DNA of 30,596 bases from Candidatus Woesearchaeota archaeon (GTDB lineage: Archaea; Nanobdellota; Nanobdellia; Woesearchaeales; WJKL01): positions 1 to 30,596 of the forward strand of contig JAHWIM010000050.1 of assembly GCA_019322535.1 (NCBI GenBank). The letters run 5' to 3'. The position numbers were made by a program, and so were the translations under genes. Shown piece by piece: positions 7,782 through 16,720 of the stretch. Positions within the stretch are counted from its first letter, which is position 1, and the number at the start of each line of letters is the position of its first letter. The notes under the pieces were generated by a model that was not told the origin of the DNA, made no database searches, and saw nothing but the letters and a program-made list of their open reading frames with translations.

Positions 7782-9557
7782 TTATTCCAAAACAGCTTTT
7801 ATCCTTCTAACACCAGCAGCAATAGATTCTTCTTTTTTAATCTTAAATTTACCTAACTCAGAAGTATTCTTAACATGAGGCCCCATGCATATTTCCTTAG
7901 AATAATCTCCAGCAGAATAAACCCAGACTTTTGGAGGATATTTTGCACCAAATTCAGATTGTGCTCCTGAATTTAATGCTTCATCAAGAGGCATCTCTTC
8001 TTTCTTAATATCAATTCCTTCTTTAATAACTCTGTTAACTTCATCCTCGACTGCTTTAATTTCTTCTGGAGTCAATTTTCTATCAAAATTAAAATCATAT
8101 CTAAGTCTTTCAGGAGTTATATTCGAACCTTTTTGCTTGATGTCAGAATTTTTCAAAACTCTTCTCAAAGCTTCTCCAAGTAAATGTGTTGCAGTATGTA
8201 ATTTAGCAGTTATATCAGAAGCTTCTGACAAACCTCCTTTAAATCTTTTCTCAGCTCCTACTCTGCTTAATTCCTGATGTTTCTCAAACTCTTTATTAAA
8301 ACCTTTAACATCAATTGGAACTTTTCTCTCTTTTGCTAATTCCTCAACCATCTCAATCGGAAAACCATAGCTTTGGAAAAGTAAAAAAGCTTCTTTTGCA
8401 GTTATTTGGTTGTCTTTCTCAACCATTTTTGTGAATTCTTTTAAACCTTTATCAAGTGAAACCTGAAATCTATCTTCTTCTTTCTTTAATTCAGCAAAAA
8501 TAAACTTCTTTTTCTCTTCTAAAAGAGGGTAATCTTTCTTATGAATATCAATAATAACTTTAGCTATTTCAACAGTGGCGTCTATTTTAAATAAGTCTAT
8601 CTTTAACAATTTTAAATGCCTTATACTTCTTCTAATAAACCTTCTAAGAACATATCCTTGATCTAAATTTGATGGAACTACTCCTCTTTCATCGCCTAAA
8701 ATAAAAACAGCTGCTTTCATATGATCTGCAATAACTCTAAATGATTTTTCATGTGCAGATCCTTTCCTTTTTTCAGGGGTTATCTCATCTATTTTTTCCA
8801 TTATTGGGGCAAATAACTCAGTTTCATAAACCGTTTTCTTTCCATCCAGCATTGCAATTGTCCTTTCAACACCCATGCCTGTATCAACATTCTTCTGTTT
8901 AAGCTTCTCATATTTGCCTTCTGCAACTTTATTATACTCCATAAAAACATCATTCCAAATCTCAAAATACTTCCCACATCCGCAGCCAGGCTTGCAATTA
9001 GAACTACATTTTTTCTTTCCAGTATCAATGAACATCTCTGTACATGGACCACAAGGACCTGTTTCTCCAGCAGGACCCCACCAATTGTCTTCTTTTGGTA
9101 AATAATAAATTCTTTCTTTAGAAATCCCTAAAGATATCCATACTTCAGCTGACTCTTTGTCCTTAGGAGCATCTTTATCTCCTCTAAACACAGTTACAAA
9201 CAATTTAGAAACATCAAAATTCAAGACTTTTGTTAAAAACTCATAACTCCATTCAATTGCTTCTTTTTTCCAATAATCTCCTAAACTCCAGTTCCCAAGC
9301 ATTTCAAAAAAAGTTAAATGACTTTCATCTCCAACATTATCAATATCTACTGTTCTGATGCATTTCTGTACATTAACAATTTTCTTTCCCAAAGGATGAG
9401 GTTGACCCATTAAAAAAGGAACAAGAGGATGCATTCCAGCTGTTGTAAATAAAACAGTCGGATCATGCTCTGGAATCAATGAAGCTGAGTCTATGATAGC
9501 ATGCCCTTTACCTTTAAAAAAATCCAAATATTTCTTAATGAGTTCTTTTGCTTGCAT
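7782..9557 (-). CDS. alaS: Alanyl-tRNA synthetase lacking the C-Ala domain
   Basis: AlaRS charges tRNA-Ala. The 591 residues contain the class II catalytic core (LFTTAGMHPLVPF at 36-48; motif 2 region FFEMLGNWSLGDY; motif 3 GMGVER, 227-232), a cysteine-rich insert with C184, C188, C192 and C194 that could bind zinc, the tRNA-recognition domain, and the editing domain with HTATH and C-MGP-H as zinc ligands. It stops right after editing. The usual C-terminal C-Ala domain, about 250-300 residues, is missing, so the enzyme may be monomeric. TATA box on the reverse strand at 9580-9590 gives a leaderless start. The gene order in the core (GQPHPLGKK, CIRT) resembles bacterial more than archaeal AlaRS. 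Confidence 0.92.
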   Translation of the reverse strand: MQAKELIKKYLDFFKGKGHAIIDSASLIPEHDPTVLFTTAGMHPLVPFLMGQPHPLGKKIVNVQKCIRTVDIDNVGDESHLTFFEMLGNWSLGDYWKKEAIEWSYEFLTKVLNFDVSKLFVTVFRGDKDAPKDKESAEVWISLGISKERIYYLPKEDNWWGPAGETGPCGPCTEMFIDTGKKKCSSNCKPGCGCGKYFEIWNDVFMEYNKVAEGKYEKLKQKNVDTGMGVERTIAMLDGKKTVYETELFAPIMEKIDEITPEKRKGSAHEKSFRVIADHMKAAVFILGDERGVVPSNLDQGYVLRRFIRRSIRHLKLLKIDLFKIDATVEIAKVIIDIHKKDYPLLEEKKKFIFAELKKEEDRFQVSLDKGLKEFTKMVEKDNQITAKEAFLLFQSYGFPIEMVEELAKERKVPIDVKGFNKEFEKHQELSRVGAEKRFKGGLSEASDITAKLHTATHLLGEALRRVLKNSDIKQKGSNITPERLRYDFNFDRKLTPEEIKAVEDEVNRVIKEGIDIKKEEMPLDEALNSGAQSEFGAKYPPKVWVYSAGDYSKEICMGPHVKNTSELGKFKIKKEESIAAGVRRIKAVLE

Positions 9558-9638
9558 ATAGAATAAAGTTTAATAGAGGTATATAAAAATTTTGGTTATT
9601 CAACAACCTTTTTATAAAACCAATTCTTATTAAAATAA

Positions 9639-10322
9639 ATGGTAGAATTAATCATAAAACAGCCATACAACAAATTTAAATTTAAATGCCAGCAGTGTGC
9701 CCTATGCTGTAAGGGTTCTCAAATAATTCTTTATCCATTTGATATAATGTCTTTATGTAAAGAATTAAACATAAAAACTTCAGAATTTTTAAAAAAATAT
9801 GCTTATTTGCAGTTAGACAAAAACAATATCTTAAGATGTGTTCTAAAAAACAAGCCTATCTGTATGTTCAACAAAGAAAACAAATGTAGTGTTTATGAAG
9901 CAAGACCAGTTAGATGTAAAACATTTCCAGTTGGAAGAATATTCCAAGAAGATAAAACCCTATATACCTTACCCAAAATAAAAGGATGTAGTGGTTTCAA
10001 CAGCAACAAAAAACAAACCATAGAAGAATACCTTAAAGCCCAAAATGTAAATGAAAAATTAGAAAAAGAATGGAGTTTATTCATTCTAAAACTAAAAAAA
10101 TCAAATGCTCCATTAAAAGATAAATTCTTTTTGACATTATTTACAAAAATATTTTATGATTTTGATAATGAAATGATTCAAAAATTCAAGAATAAAATCA
10201 AAATTGAAGATACCTTAGAAGAAAACGTGAAATTATTATATCAAGCATTTAACTATTTCTTTTCAAATTTTGAAAAAATAAGACAGGGATTTAAAGAGTT
10301 TTCAAAAGAAAAAAGCGAATAA
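9639..10322 (+). CDS. YkgJ-family cysteine-cluster protein
   Basis: The 227-residue soluble protein has CxxCxxCC at 17-24, then CVLKNKPICMF, CSVYEARPVRC and a later KGC. This set is the hallmark of the YkgJ/CxxCxxCC family, thought to bind Fe-S or zinc and possibly to act as an oxidase or metal-binding factor; the biochemical role is not established. The C-terminal 90 residues are Lys-rich helices. A TATA box TTTTTATAAA (9609-9618) precedes the ATG by about 25 bases. It is divergent from alaS and followed at 40 bases by the pilus-locus coiled-coil gene. Confidence 0.8.
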   Translation: MVELIIKQPYNKFKFKCQQCALCCKGSQIILYPFDIMSLCKELNIKTSEFLKKYAYLQLDKNNILRCVLKNKPICMFNKENKCSVYEARPVRCKTFPVGRIFQEDKTLYTLPKIKGCSGFNSNKKQTIEEYLKAQNVNEKLEKEWSLFILKLKKSNAPLKDKFFLTLFTKIFYDFDNEMIQKFKNKIKIEDTLEENVKLLYQAFNYFFSNFEKIRQGFKEFSKEKSE

Positions 10323-10362
10323 CCACAAACTTTAAATATCCAATTTCTATTTTTAAAGATTA

Positions 10363-11532
10363 ATGGCAGAAAATGCTACATTAGAGACAGGTATAGACCA
10401 ATTAGCTAAACTGCTCGACAAAAATAACAGAATTTCTATTAAAGATGCTGCAACAAGACTAAAGACAGGTAATACCTTAATTGAAGAATGGGCAAAACTT
10501 CTTGAAAAAGAAGGCTTTCTTGATATAGAATATCACTTTACTAATCCTTTTTTAGTCAGAAGGCTTGTTTCTAAAGAAGATGTTGAAAACAAGATTCAAG
10601 AATTTCATGTAAGAAAAGATACTTTTGTCAGAAAAGGAGAATTAATGATTTCCCAGATGGAGCAGCAAGGCATCAACTTATCCAAAATCAAAGAAGAATT
10701 TGGAGAGTTAAAAAAACAACATAAGAAAGAGCTTGAAAAAATAAAAGTAGAAGTTGAAGAGCTTGAAAAATGTAAACAAGAAAAAGAAGAACTAAGAACA
10801 CAAATATTTGATCAGAGAAAATCCCTCTTAAAAGAAGCTGATTATATTAAGCATAAAATACACAAAGAAAATGAAAACTATAGTGTATTCTCAACTAAAT
10901 TAAAAAAAGAACTTAAAGATATGAGAAAAAAGAAATCAGATTTAACAAAATTTGGGAGAGATGAAAAAAAACTATTTAATGAAATAAATAAAATAAAGCA
11001 AAAAATAGGTCAGTTCAATACACAATATGCGAATAAACTAGTTGATGTAAAAGATTCAGAATCAAAAGTTCAAGATATGCAGGAGCTTTTAAAAGAAATG
11101 TCTCTTCGAATGGAAACAGAAAAAGACGAGTTAACAAGTGTTACTAAATCAAATGATGAAAAGGAAAAAGAAATTGCAAAAATGGAGGAAAACGTTGTTA
11201 AAAAACTACAAGAGCAAAAAGAGAAATTAACCAAAGACACAGCTGAGGGAGAAAAAACATACAATAAATTCAAAACCTTTTTCAAAAAAAGAACAAGAAT
11301 AGAGCAACTTTTAGAAAAAACATTAGCAGATAGAGAAGAATTGGAAAGAACACTTAATGAACTTGTAGCTAAAGCAAAAGCACTTGGCCTAATGGCTAAA
11401 TCATCTAAGCTAAAAAAAGATGTTTTTGTGAATGAAATAGCAAAATTAGAAAAAAACTTTAAAGAAATCGATAAGAAGAGGGGTTTTTTTCATAAAGAAG
11501 TAAAAAAATTTCTTTCTTTAATCAAAAAATAA
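10363..11532 (+). CDS. Winged-helix plus long coiled-coil protein at the head of the pilus locus
   Basis: Residues about 8-70 form a small winged-helix-like domain (IDQLAKLLDKNNRISIKDAA...). Residues 95-370 are almost pure Lys/Glu-rich coiled coil, ending in KRGFFHKEVKKFL. There is no signal peptide or membrane helix, so it is cytosolic. CTTTAAATA (about 10330-10338) 26 bases upstream implies a leaderless message. It sits directly before the secretion ATPase gene and may be cotranscribed, so a scaffold or assembly factor for the pilus motor is plausible. No characterised relative is recognised. Confidence 0.65.
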   Translation: MAENATLETGIDQLAKLLDKNNRISIKDAATRLKTGNTLIEEWAKLLEKEGFLDIEYHFTNPFLVRRLVSKEDVENKIQEFHVRKDTFVRKGELMISQMEQQGINLSKIKEEFGELKKQHKKELEKIKVEVEELEKCKQEKEELRTQIFDQRKSLLKEADYIKHKIHKENENYSVFSTKLKKELKDMRKKKSDLTKFGRDEKKLFNEINKIKQKIGQFNTQYANKLVDVKDSESKVQDMQELLKEMSLRMETEKDELTSVTKSNDEKEKEIAKMEENVVKKLQEQKEKLTKDTAEGEKTYNKFKTFFKKRTRIEQLLEKTLADREELERTLNELVAKAKALGLMAKSSKLKKDVFVNEIAKLEKNFKEIDKKRGFFHKEVKKFLSLIKK

Positions 11533-11644
11533 GTGGTGGTTTAAAATTCCAAGGAAAAAAAGAGGTCATTCACAGTTAGTTAAGCAAAAAGTTCCTACTA
11601 TTTCTGAAAAGAATATAGATTCATACGGTTTAAAAACCCATGGG

Positions 11645-13069
11645 ATGCCTGTCTATATTCGTATATTTAAAAAAGAAGGAGACTTTGTTCCAACATACGA
11701 GTTAAATATTAAAAATATAAGCAAAAATACAGAAGTTGTTCTTGAAAAAATCAGAGAAGAATTAATAACAGAGGTCTCACTAGGCGCACTTGATCTAACA
11801 GAGACAAAAAATTCAACAAAATTAAAAGAAAAATTTGAAAAAACTATTAATAATCTTATTGAAAAATATTTTATAAATCTCAATGAAAAAACAAAACAAT
11901 TTATTTGTAATTATTTAATACAAAAATGTCTTGGTTTAGGTAGAGTTGAAATACTTTTAACTGATACGAATCTAGAAGAAATAACCATTAATAGTGCACA
12001 AGATCCAGTATGGGTTTATCATAAAGTTCATGGATGGTTAAAAACAAATATAATCATTGACCAAGAAAAAATAATAAAACATTATGCCAGTGTTATTGCA
12101 AGACAAGAAGGAAAGTCAATAACTATGTTAGAGCCTTTACTAGATGCTCACATGTCAACAGGAAACAGAGTTAATGCCACTTTATCTCCAATTTCTGTTA
12201 AAGGAAACACAATAACTATCAGAAAATTCGCATCTAAACCATGGACAATCACTGATGTAATTAAAAACAAAACAATTTCAGTAACTGCTGCTGCAATCAT
12301 ATGGTTAGGAATCCAATACGAAATGTCTACACTAGTCACAGGAGGAACAGCTTCTGGAAAAACCTCTATGCTCAATATACTTTCTACTTTTTTTCCACCA
12401 AATCAAAGAATTATTTCAATAGAAGATACAAGAGAACTGCAGCTTCCTTCTTTTCTGCATTGGGTTCCAATGACTACAAGACTGCCAAACCCAGAAGGTA
12501 AAGGAGCAGTAGCAATGCTTGATTTGCTTGTTAACGCATTAAGACAAAGGCCTGATAGAATAATTGTTGGAGAGATTAGAAGAAAACAAGAAGCAGAAGT
12601 TCTTCTAGAAGCAATTCATACTGGACACTCAGTATATGGAACACTTCACGCTAATGATGCTCATGAAACAGTTATAAGATTAACAAACCCGCCTATTGAC
12701 CTTCCAAAAGCAATGATTCCTGCTATTTCTATGATTATAGTTCAAAACAGAAATAGAAGGACAGGTCTAAGAAGAACTTTTCAAATAGCAGAAATTCTAC
12801 CAAATGCAGAACCTAATATAATAGGGCAACTAGATTTGAAAAAAGATATGTTTGATTCAAAGATTTCACAATCAGAGGTTCTAACAAAAGAATTACTTCA
12901 TTACATAGGTATGAGCAGACAAGAAATCAATGCAGACATTAAAGAAAAATCTCGAGTTCTTAAGTGGCTAGTCAAGAAAAATATAAACACAGTAGATGAA
13001 GTTGGACATGTAATAGCAAAGTATTATACTAACAAAGCTGCATTATTAAAACAAATTTCTAAAGGGTGA
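11645..13069 (+). CDS. Type IV pilus/type II secretion ATPase (GspE/TadA/VirB11 family)
   Basis: This hexameric motor ATPase powers pilin assembly at the inner face of the membrane. Motifs are Walker A GGTASGKT (233-240), Asp box EDTRELQLP (260-268), Walker B RIIVGEIR (305-312) and His box GTLHANDAHE (332-341). The frame is open upstream as far as 11522 and encodes a plausible N-terminal extension (PRKKRGHSQ...DSYGLKTHG), but with no ATG, GTG or TTG, so the real start may be an ATT at 11546; ATG 11645 is the first standard start. The stop overlaps the next gene's GTG by four bases. Confidence 0.93.
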   Translation: MPVYIRIFKKEGDFVPTYELNIKNISKNTEVVLEKIREELITEVSLGALDLTETKNSTKLKEKFEKTINNLIEKYFINLNEKTKQFICNYLIQKCLGLGRVEILLTDTNLEEITINSAQDPVWVYHKVHGWLKTNIIIDQEKIIKHYASVIARQEGKSITMLEPLLDAHMSTGNRVNATLSPISVKGNTITIRKFASKPWTITDVIKNKTISVTAAAIIWLGIQYEMSTLVTGGTASGKTSMLNILSTFFPPNQRIISIEDTRELQLPSFLHWVPMTTRLPNPEGKGAVAMLDLLVNALRQRPDRIIVGEIRRKQEAEVLLEAIHTGHSVYGTLHANDAHETVIRLTNPPIDLPKAMIPAISMIIVQNRNRRTGLRRTFQIAEILPNAEPNIIGQLDLKKDMFDSKISQSEVLTKELLHYIGMSRQEINADIKEKSRVLKWLVKKNINTVDEVGHVIAKYYTNKAALLKQISKG

Positions 13070-13884
13070 TTCAAATAGACATATTTGAACAAATAAGCCG
13101 TTCGATTCCAAAATTAGGTTCAAAACTAATACAATCAGGAATAAAAGATACTCCTCAAAGATTTATTAAAAAAATAGCTATTGTTAGTTTATATTATTCA
13201 TTTGGAATTAATATTCTGTTATTATTTGCATTCTTAAAATATAAAACACTTGCTCTTGTTCTATTGATTTTATTTCCCATCTCTTTTTTGGTTTTATTTG
13301 GATTTTTTCTTAAGCTGCCTGAAGTAAGAATAAAATCAAGACAAAGAGAAATCGACAAAGAACTCATATATGTAGGAAAATTTCTACTAATTGAGCTTTC
13401 TGCAGGAGTATCTCTTTTTGATGCTATGACGAGTGTTGCACAAAACTTTGAAGCAGCTGGTAAATTTTTCAGAAGATTAGCAGACAAAATTAAAATGGGG
13501 ACTCCAATAGAAGCTGCCTTAAACGAAGCAATCGAAGAAGCTCCCTCAGAAAATCTTAAAAAAATCCTATGGCAGATAAACAACTCCTTGCAAACAGGTT
13601 CAGACATAGCATCCTCGTTAAATATCGTCCTAGACCAAATATCCCAAGAACAACTAATACAAATCCAGCAATATGGTAAAAAATTAAATCCTCTGGCAAT
13701 GTTTTATATGATGTTAGCAGTCATTGTCCCTTCTCTTGGCATTACTATGTTAGTTGTTCTCTCTACACTTATTAAATTTAAAATAAATTTGCCAATACTG
13801 CTGGGCATAGCTGTTTGCATTGGATTTGTCCAATTTATGTTCATAAATATAATTAAATCATCAAGACCTGCTGTTGATCTATAA
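13066..13884 (+). CDS. TadC/GspF-type pilus membrane assembly protein, first of two
   Basis: The 272 residues contain two helices near 40-80, a cytosolic T2SSF domain (LIELSAGVSLFDAM... through SLQTGSDIASSLN) and two C-terminal helices. It is the polytopic platform protein that sits under a growing pilus and contacts the ATPase. The start is GTG within GTGA overlapping the ATPase stop; the stop overlaps the next ATG by one base (TAATG). One T2SSF domain only. Confidence 0.85.
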   Translation: MIQIDIFEQISRSIPKLGSKLIQSGIKDTPQRFIKKIAIVSLYYSFGINILLLFAFLKYKTLALVLLILFPISFLVLFGFFLKLPEVRIKSRQREIDKELIYVGKFLLIELSAGVSLFDAMTSVAQNFEAAGKFFRRLADKIKMGTPIEAALNEAIEEAPSENLKKILWQINNSLQTGSDIASSLNIVLDQISQEQLIQIQQYGKKLNPLAMFYMMLAVIVPSLGITMLVVLSTLIKFKINLPILLGIAVCIGFVQFMFINIIKSSRPAVDL

Positions 13885-14906
13885 TGGTATTAAACAAACT
13901 AGAACCATACCTCTTAACAAAGAGTCTAAGGAATAAAATTAGTCAGTTAATTAAAACAGCTGGTTTAGCAATTACTGTAAAAGATGTCCTAAATAAAATA
14001 ATTTTAGGAACAATAGCAGGAACTATTATTGCATTTCTTTATTTTATTTTCAAAATTCCTATTGTATGGGAATACCGTTTAACCAATTTTATAATTGTTC
14101 TTACTAGTACTTTTATTTTAATGTTTGCAGCTGTTTTTATTATGGCTGTTATAACAGCGCACCTATTGCTTAATCTTAAAATATACAAAAGAAAAGTAGC
14201 TGTTGAAGACGTATTCCCTGACTTTTTGCAAATATCTGCTACAAATATCAAAGCAGGAATGTCTGTTGATAAAGCATTATGGCACTCAATTAGGCCCAGA
14301 TTTGGAATTCTAGCGAAAGAAATGGAAACAGTCGCCAAAAAAGCAATGAGTGGTGAAGAATTAACCCAGGCACTAGAAGAATTTTCAGAAAAATATCATT
14401 CTCCGTCTTTAAAAAGAGCGATTAATCTAATAATAAGAGGCATAGAGTCAGGAGGGGAGATAGCCCAGCTGCTGAATAAAATCGCGTGGAACATGCAGCA
14501 AAATAAAATAACAAGAAAAGAGATGGCTGCAAATGTCACTTCTTATATGATTTTTATTTCGTTTGCTAGTATTTTAATGGCGCCTTTTTTATTTGCGCTC
14601 TCTACTCAACTGATTGGTATAATGACATCTATAACATCAGCAATAGATCTCTCAGGAACCGAGGGAGTAATGTCAATGCCCTTTGCTCTTTCAGGTGGTG
14701 GCGGTTTAACAGAAGGGGATTTCAGGATATTTGTTTATTTCTGTCTAACTATAACTTCTTCTTTTTCAGCAATGTTGGTTTCAATAATTTCTAAAGGTTC
14801 TGTTAAAGATGGTATGAGATTTATACCGATATTTACGATAATTTCACTGATATTGTTTACTATATTCAGACTAATATTAAGTTCAGCATTCGGAAAGATA
14901 TTCTAA
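13884..14906 (+). CDS. TadC/GspF-type pilus membrane assembly protein, second of two
   Basis: The 340-residue protein has helices at about 40-60 and 70-95, a cytosolic T2SSF domain (FLQISATNIKAGMSVDKALW; RGIESGGEIAQLL), and three more helices with a Gly-rich SGGGGLTEGD loop between them. With the preceding gene it makes a two-subunit platform in place of the single two-domain PilC/FlaJ protein, as in other archaeal pilus loci. It starts on the TAATG overlap, so the pair should be made in near-equal amounts. Confidence 0.85.
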   Translation: MVLNKLEPYLLTKSLRNKISQLIKTAGLAITVKDVLNKIILGTIAGTIIAFLYFIFKIPIVWEYRLTNFIIVLTSTFILMFAAVFIMAVITAHLLLNLKIYKRKVAVEDVFPDFLQISATNIKAGMSVDKALWHSIRPRFGILAKEMETVAKKAMSGEELTQALEEFSEKYHSPSLKRAINLIIRGIESGGEIAQLLNKIAWNMQQNKITRKEMAANVTSYMIFISFASILMAPFLFALSTQLIGIMTSITSAIDLSGTEGVMSMPFALSGGGGLTEGDFRIFVYFCLTITSSFSAMLVSIISKGSVKDGMRFIPIFTIISLILFTIFRLILSSAFGKIF

Positions 14907-14962
14907 AACCAAAATAGAAAAGTTTATATACCTTAATTTTTAAAATAAGTTTTGGTGATTGT

Positions 14963-15184
14963 ATGGATTTAACAACCTTCGTTGGCAAAGGAATGGAAAC
15001 AAAAATCCTAAATTATCAACAAGGAACCTTGCTTTTCTGTTTTTTTATAGGTTTAGCGATATTTATCCTCTTACCAAAAAAAGTATCTAAAAGTAAGAGA
15101 GTCGCAGCGTCTCTTTTGATATTTATAGGACTATATGGTTTATTTTCAATGCTAATTAAATCAATGATTGGATTAATTGGATAA
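14963..15184 (+). CDS. Small two-helix membrane protein between platform and pilin genes
   Basis: The 73 residues include two hydrophobic helices (about 24-40 and 50-70) separated by a basic KKVSKSKR turn. A TATA-like TTTATATAC (about 14922-14930) and a GGTGAT site (14953-14958) precede the ATG, so this gene begins a new, leadered transcript. There is no class III signal motif. It may be a pilus accessory factor by position; the family is not recognised. Confidence 0.6.
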   Translation: MDLTTFVGKGMETKILNYQQGTLLFCFFIGLAIFILLPKKVSKSKRVAASLLIFIGLYGLFSMLIKSMIGLIG

Positions 15185-15238
15185 TTATATAATTAAATCA
15201 TGATCCACATATTGGAAAAAAGTAAAAGAGGTGATTAG

Positions 15239-15676
15239 ATGAATAAAAAAGCACAAGCAGCCATGGAGTTTATCATGACTTATGGTTGGGCTATTCTAGT
15301 AGTTCTAGTGGCTATAGGAGCTTTAGCTTACTTCGGTGTACTAAGTCCTGCTAAATTCTTGCCAGAAAGATGTCAGCTTCAAGCTGGTCTGTATTGCAAA
15401 AGTTTTAAAGTAACAACATCAGGCACAGAATTAATAATCCAAAACACACTTGGTAAAGATATAACAGTGCAAACAATAAACATTACAGGTGAATCTGGAT
15501 GTGTAAACAGCAGTATGAACACAAACATAACAAATGGTGCAGAAGCAACATTTAATGTCGGATGTACATTGGCTTCAGGATATAAGCTTAATTCAGATGT
15601 TGTAATAACCTACGATGAAGTAGGTGGCTTAACTGGACAAATAGCAACAGGCGTTATAACTAAAAAAGTTCAATAA
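15239..15676 (+). CDS. Type IV pilin with class III signal peptide, copy 1
   Basis: The 145-residue precursor begins MNKKA followed by QAAMEFIMTYGWAILVV, the archaeal class III signal, where prepilin peptidase would cut before the Gln to leave a hydrophobic N-terminal helix that packs the filament core. The globular part has four cysteines (45, 53, 88, 109) in the same places as copy 2, suggesting two disulfides, and several NxT/S sites (for example NIT at 81). GAGGTGAT (15228-15235) lies three bases before the ATG. It has its own promoter and poly-T end. Confidence 0.9.
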   Translation: MNKKAQAAMEFIMTYGWAILVVLVAIGALAYFGVLSPAKFLPERCQLQAGLYCKSFKVTTSGTELIIQNTLGKDITVQTINITGESGCVNSSMNTNITNGAEATFNVGCTLASGYKLNSDVVITYDEVGGLTGQIATGVITKKVQ

Positions 15677-15680
15677 ACTC

Positions 15681-15715
15681 TCTTATTTCTTTTTTTTTAT
15701 TTTTAATTCTTACAA
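15681..15715 (+). terminator. Poly-T transcription terminator after pilin copy 1
   Basis: A run of almost only T (TCTTATTTC followed by nine T and more) starts 5 bases after the stop codon. Archaeal RNA polymerase ends transcripts at such tracts without needing a hairpin. Confidence 0.6.
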
Positions 15716-15723
15716 ACATTAAA

Positions 15724-15733
15724 TTTATATAGT
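15724..15733 (+). promoter_or_regulatory. TATA box of pilin copy 2
   Basis: TTTATATAGT within CATTAAATTTATATAGTA; the same 18-base string recurs before the third pilin-like gene (TATA at 16271-16280). Predicts a leader of about 45 bases containing GAGGTGAT. Confidence 0.5.
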
Positions 15734-15797
15734 ATAACTATTTAAATTATAAAAAAATAGCTAATAATAGCAAAAATAAAATCTTAGAGGTGATTAG

Positions 15798-16235
15798 ATG
15801 AATAAAAAAGCACAAGCAGCCATGGAGTTTATCATGACTTATGGTTGGGCTATTCTAGTAGTTCTAGTGGCTATAGCGGCTTTAGCTTACTTCGGTGTAC
15901 TAAGTCCAGCACAGTTTTTGCCAGAGAGATGCCAGTTACCAGCAGGAATGTATTGTAAAAGTTTTCTAGTAACAACAGGCGGTGTGCAATTAATAATGCA
16001 AAACACACTTGGTAAAGATATAACAGTAACAGAAATAAATATAACAGAAGTGTCAGGATGTGTAGATGATACTTTGAACACAACTATATTGAATGGTGAA
16101 GAAGCTACATTCAACATTAACTGTACATTAACAGCTGGATATAAGTTAAATTCAGACCTGATATTAGTGTATGATGAAGTTGGAGGCTTATCTGGCTTTA
16201 CATCAAGTGGTATAATTACCAAAAAAGTCGTATAA
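15798..16235 (+). CDS. Type IV pilin with class III signal peptide, copy 2
   Basis: A paralog of the preceding pilin with the same length (145), same signal peptide, four conserved cysteines (45, 53, 88, 109) and conserved blocks PERCQL, NTLGKDITV and YDEVGG. The first 40 codons and the ribosome site are almost identical in DNA to copy 1 (two differences in about 122 bases), while the rest has diverged strongly. It ends in its own poly-T tract. Probably a second filament subunit, alternative or mixed with copy 1. Confidence 0.9.
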   Translation: MNKKAQAAMEFIMTYGWAILVVLVAIAALAYFGVLSPAQFLPERCQLPAGMYCKSFLVTTGGVQLIMQNTLGKDITVTEINITEVSGCVDDTLNTTILNGEEATFNINCTLTAGYKLNSDLILVYDEVGGLSGFTSSGIITKKVV

Positions 16236-16262
16236 ACATTCTTTTTTTTCTTTTTCTTTTTA
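16236..16262 (+). terminator. Poly-T transcription terminator after pilin copy 2
   Basis: ATTC followed by long T-runs broken by single C, immediately after the stop codon; same layout as after pilin copy 1. Confidence 0.55.
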
Positions 16263-16300
16263 TCATTAAATTTATATAGTATTTAAAACAAATTATATTC

Positions 16301-16720
16301 ATGAGAGATAAAACCAACCCAAAAGCTCAAGTAAGTATGGAATATGTTATGTTAGTGGGTTTTACTTTTCTGATAATAATCCCGCTGATAGCTATTGGAT
16401 TTTTGTACTCTTCAGAAAGCGAAGATCAGATAATAACTAGTCAAATTGGTCAACTTTCTAAAAAAATAGTAGATGCTGCAGAAGAAGTATATTATTATGG
16501 AGCACCAGCAAAAACAGTCATTGATGTCTATATCCCAAAAAATATTAAAAGCGCAAATATTGTTGGAAATACAATTCTCTTTAAAGTGCAAACAATAAAT
16601 GGAATAACTGATGTTGCATATTCTTCACCAGTATCAATTAATGGTACTCTTCCTGATTCAAAAGGCCTTAAACATATAAAAGTAGAAGCAAAGGGTAATT
16701 ATGTATGGATAAGCGAATAA
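16301..16720 (+). CDS. Minor pilin-like protein (class III signal)
   Basis: The 139 residues begin with a basic stretch and PKAQVSMEYVMLVGF, matching K-A-Q-x-S-x-E, the class III prepilin cleavage site (before Gln). A single N-terminal helix is followed by a beta-rich domain with NGT. The start is leaderless: TATA TTTATATAGT at 16271-16280 is 26 bases upstream. It opens a run of overlapping genes (16-base overlap with the next), so it probably leads an operon of five minor pilin or filament-associated proteins. Confidence 0.82.
   Translation: MRDKTNPKAQVSMEYVMLVGFTFLIIIPLIAIGFLYSSESEDQIITSQIGQLSKKIVDAAEEVYYYGAPAKTVIDVYIPKNIKSANIVGNTILFKVQTINGITDVAYSSPVSINGTLPDSKGLKHIKVEAKGNYVWISE

Noticed and set aside
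14039..14338. Minus-strand frame of 99 codons inside the second pilus membrane gene
   Set aside because: Shadow of a real gene with clear membrane-protein domains on the plus strand; no start signals.
15871..16222. Two long minus-strand frames under pilin copy 2
   Set aside because: Shadows of the pilin, whose signal peptide and paralogy are unmistakable.
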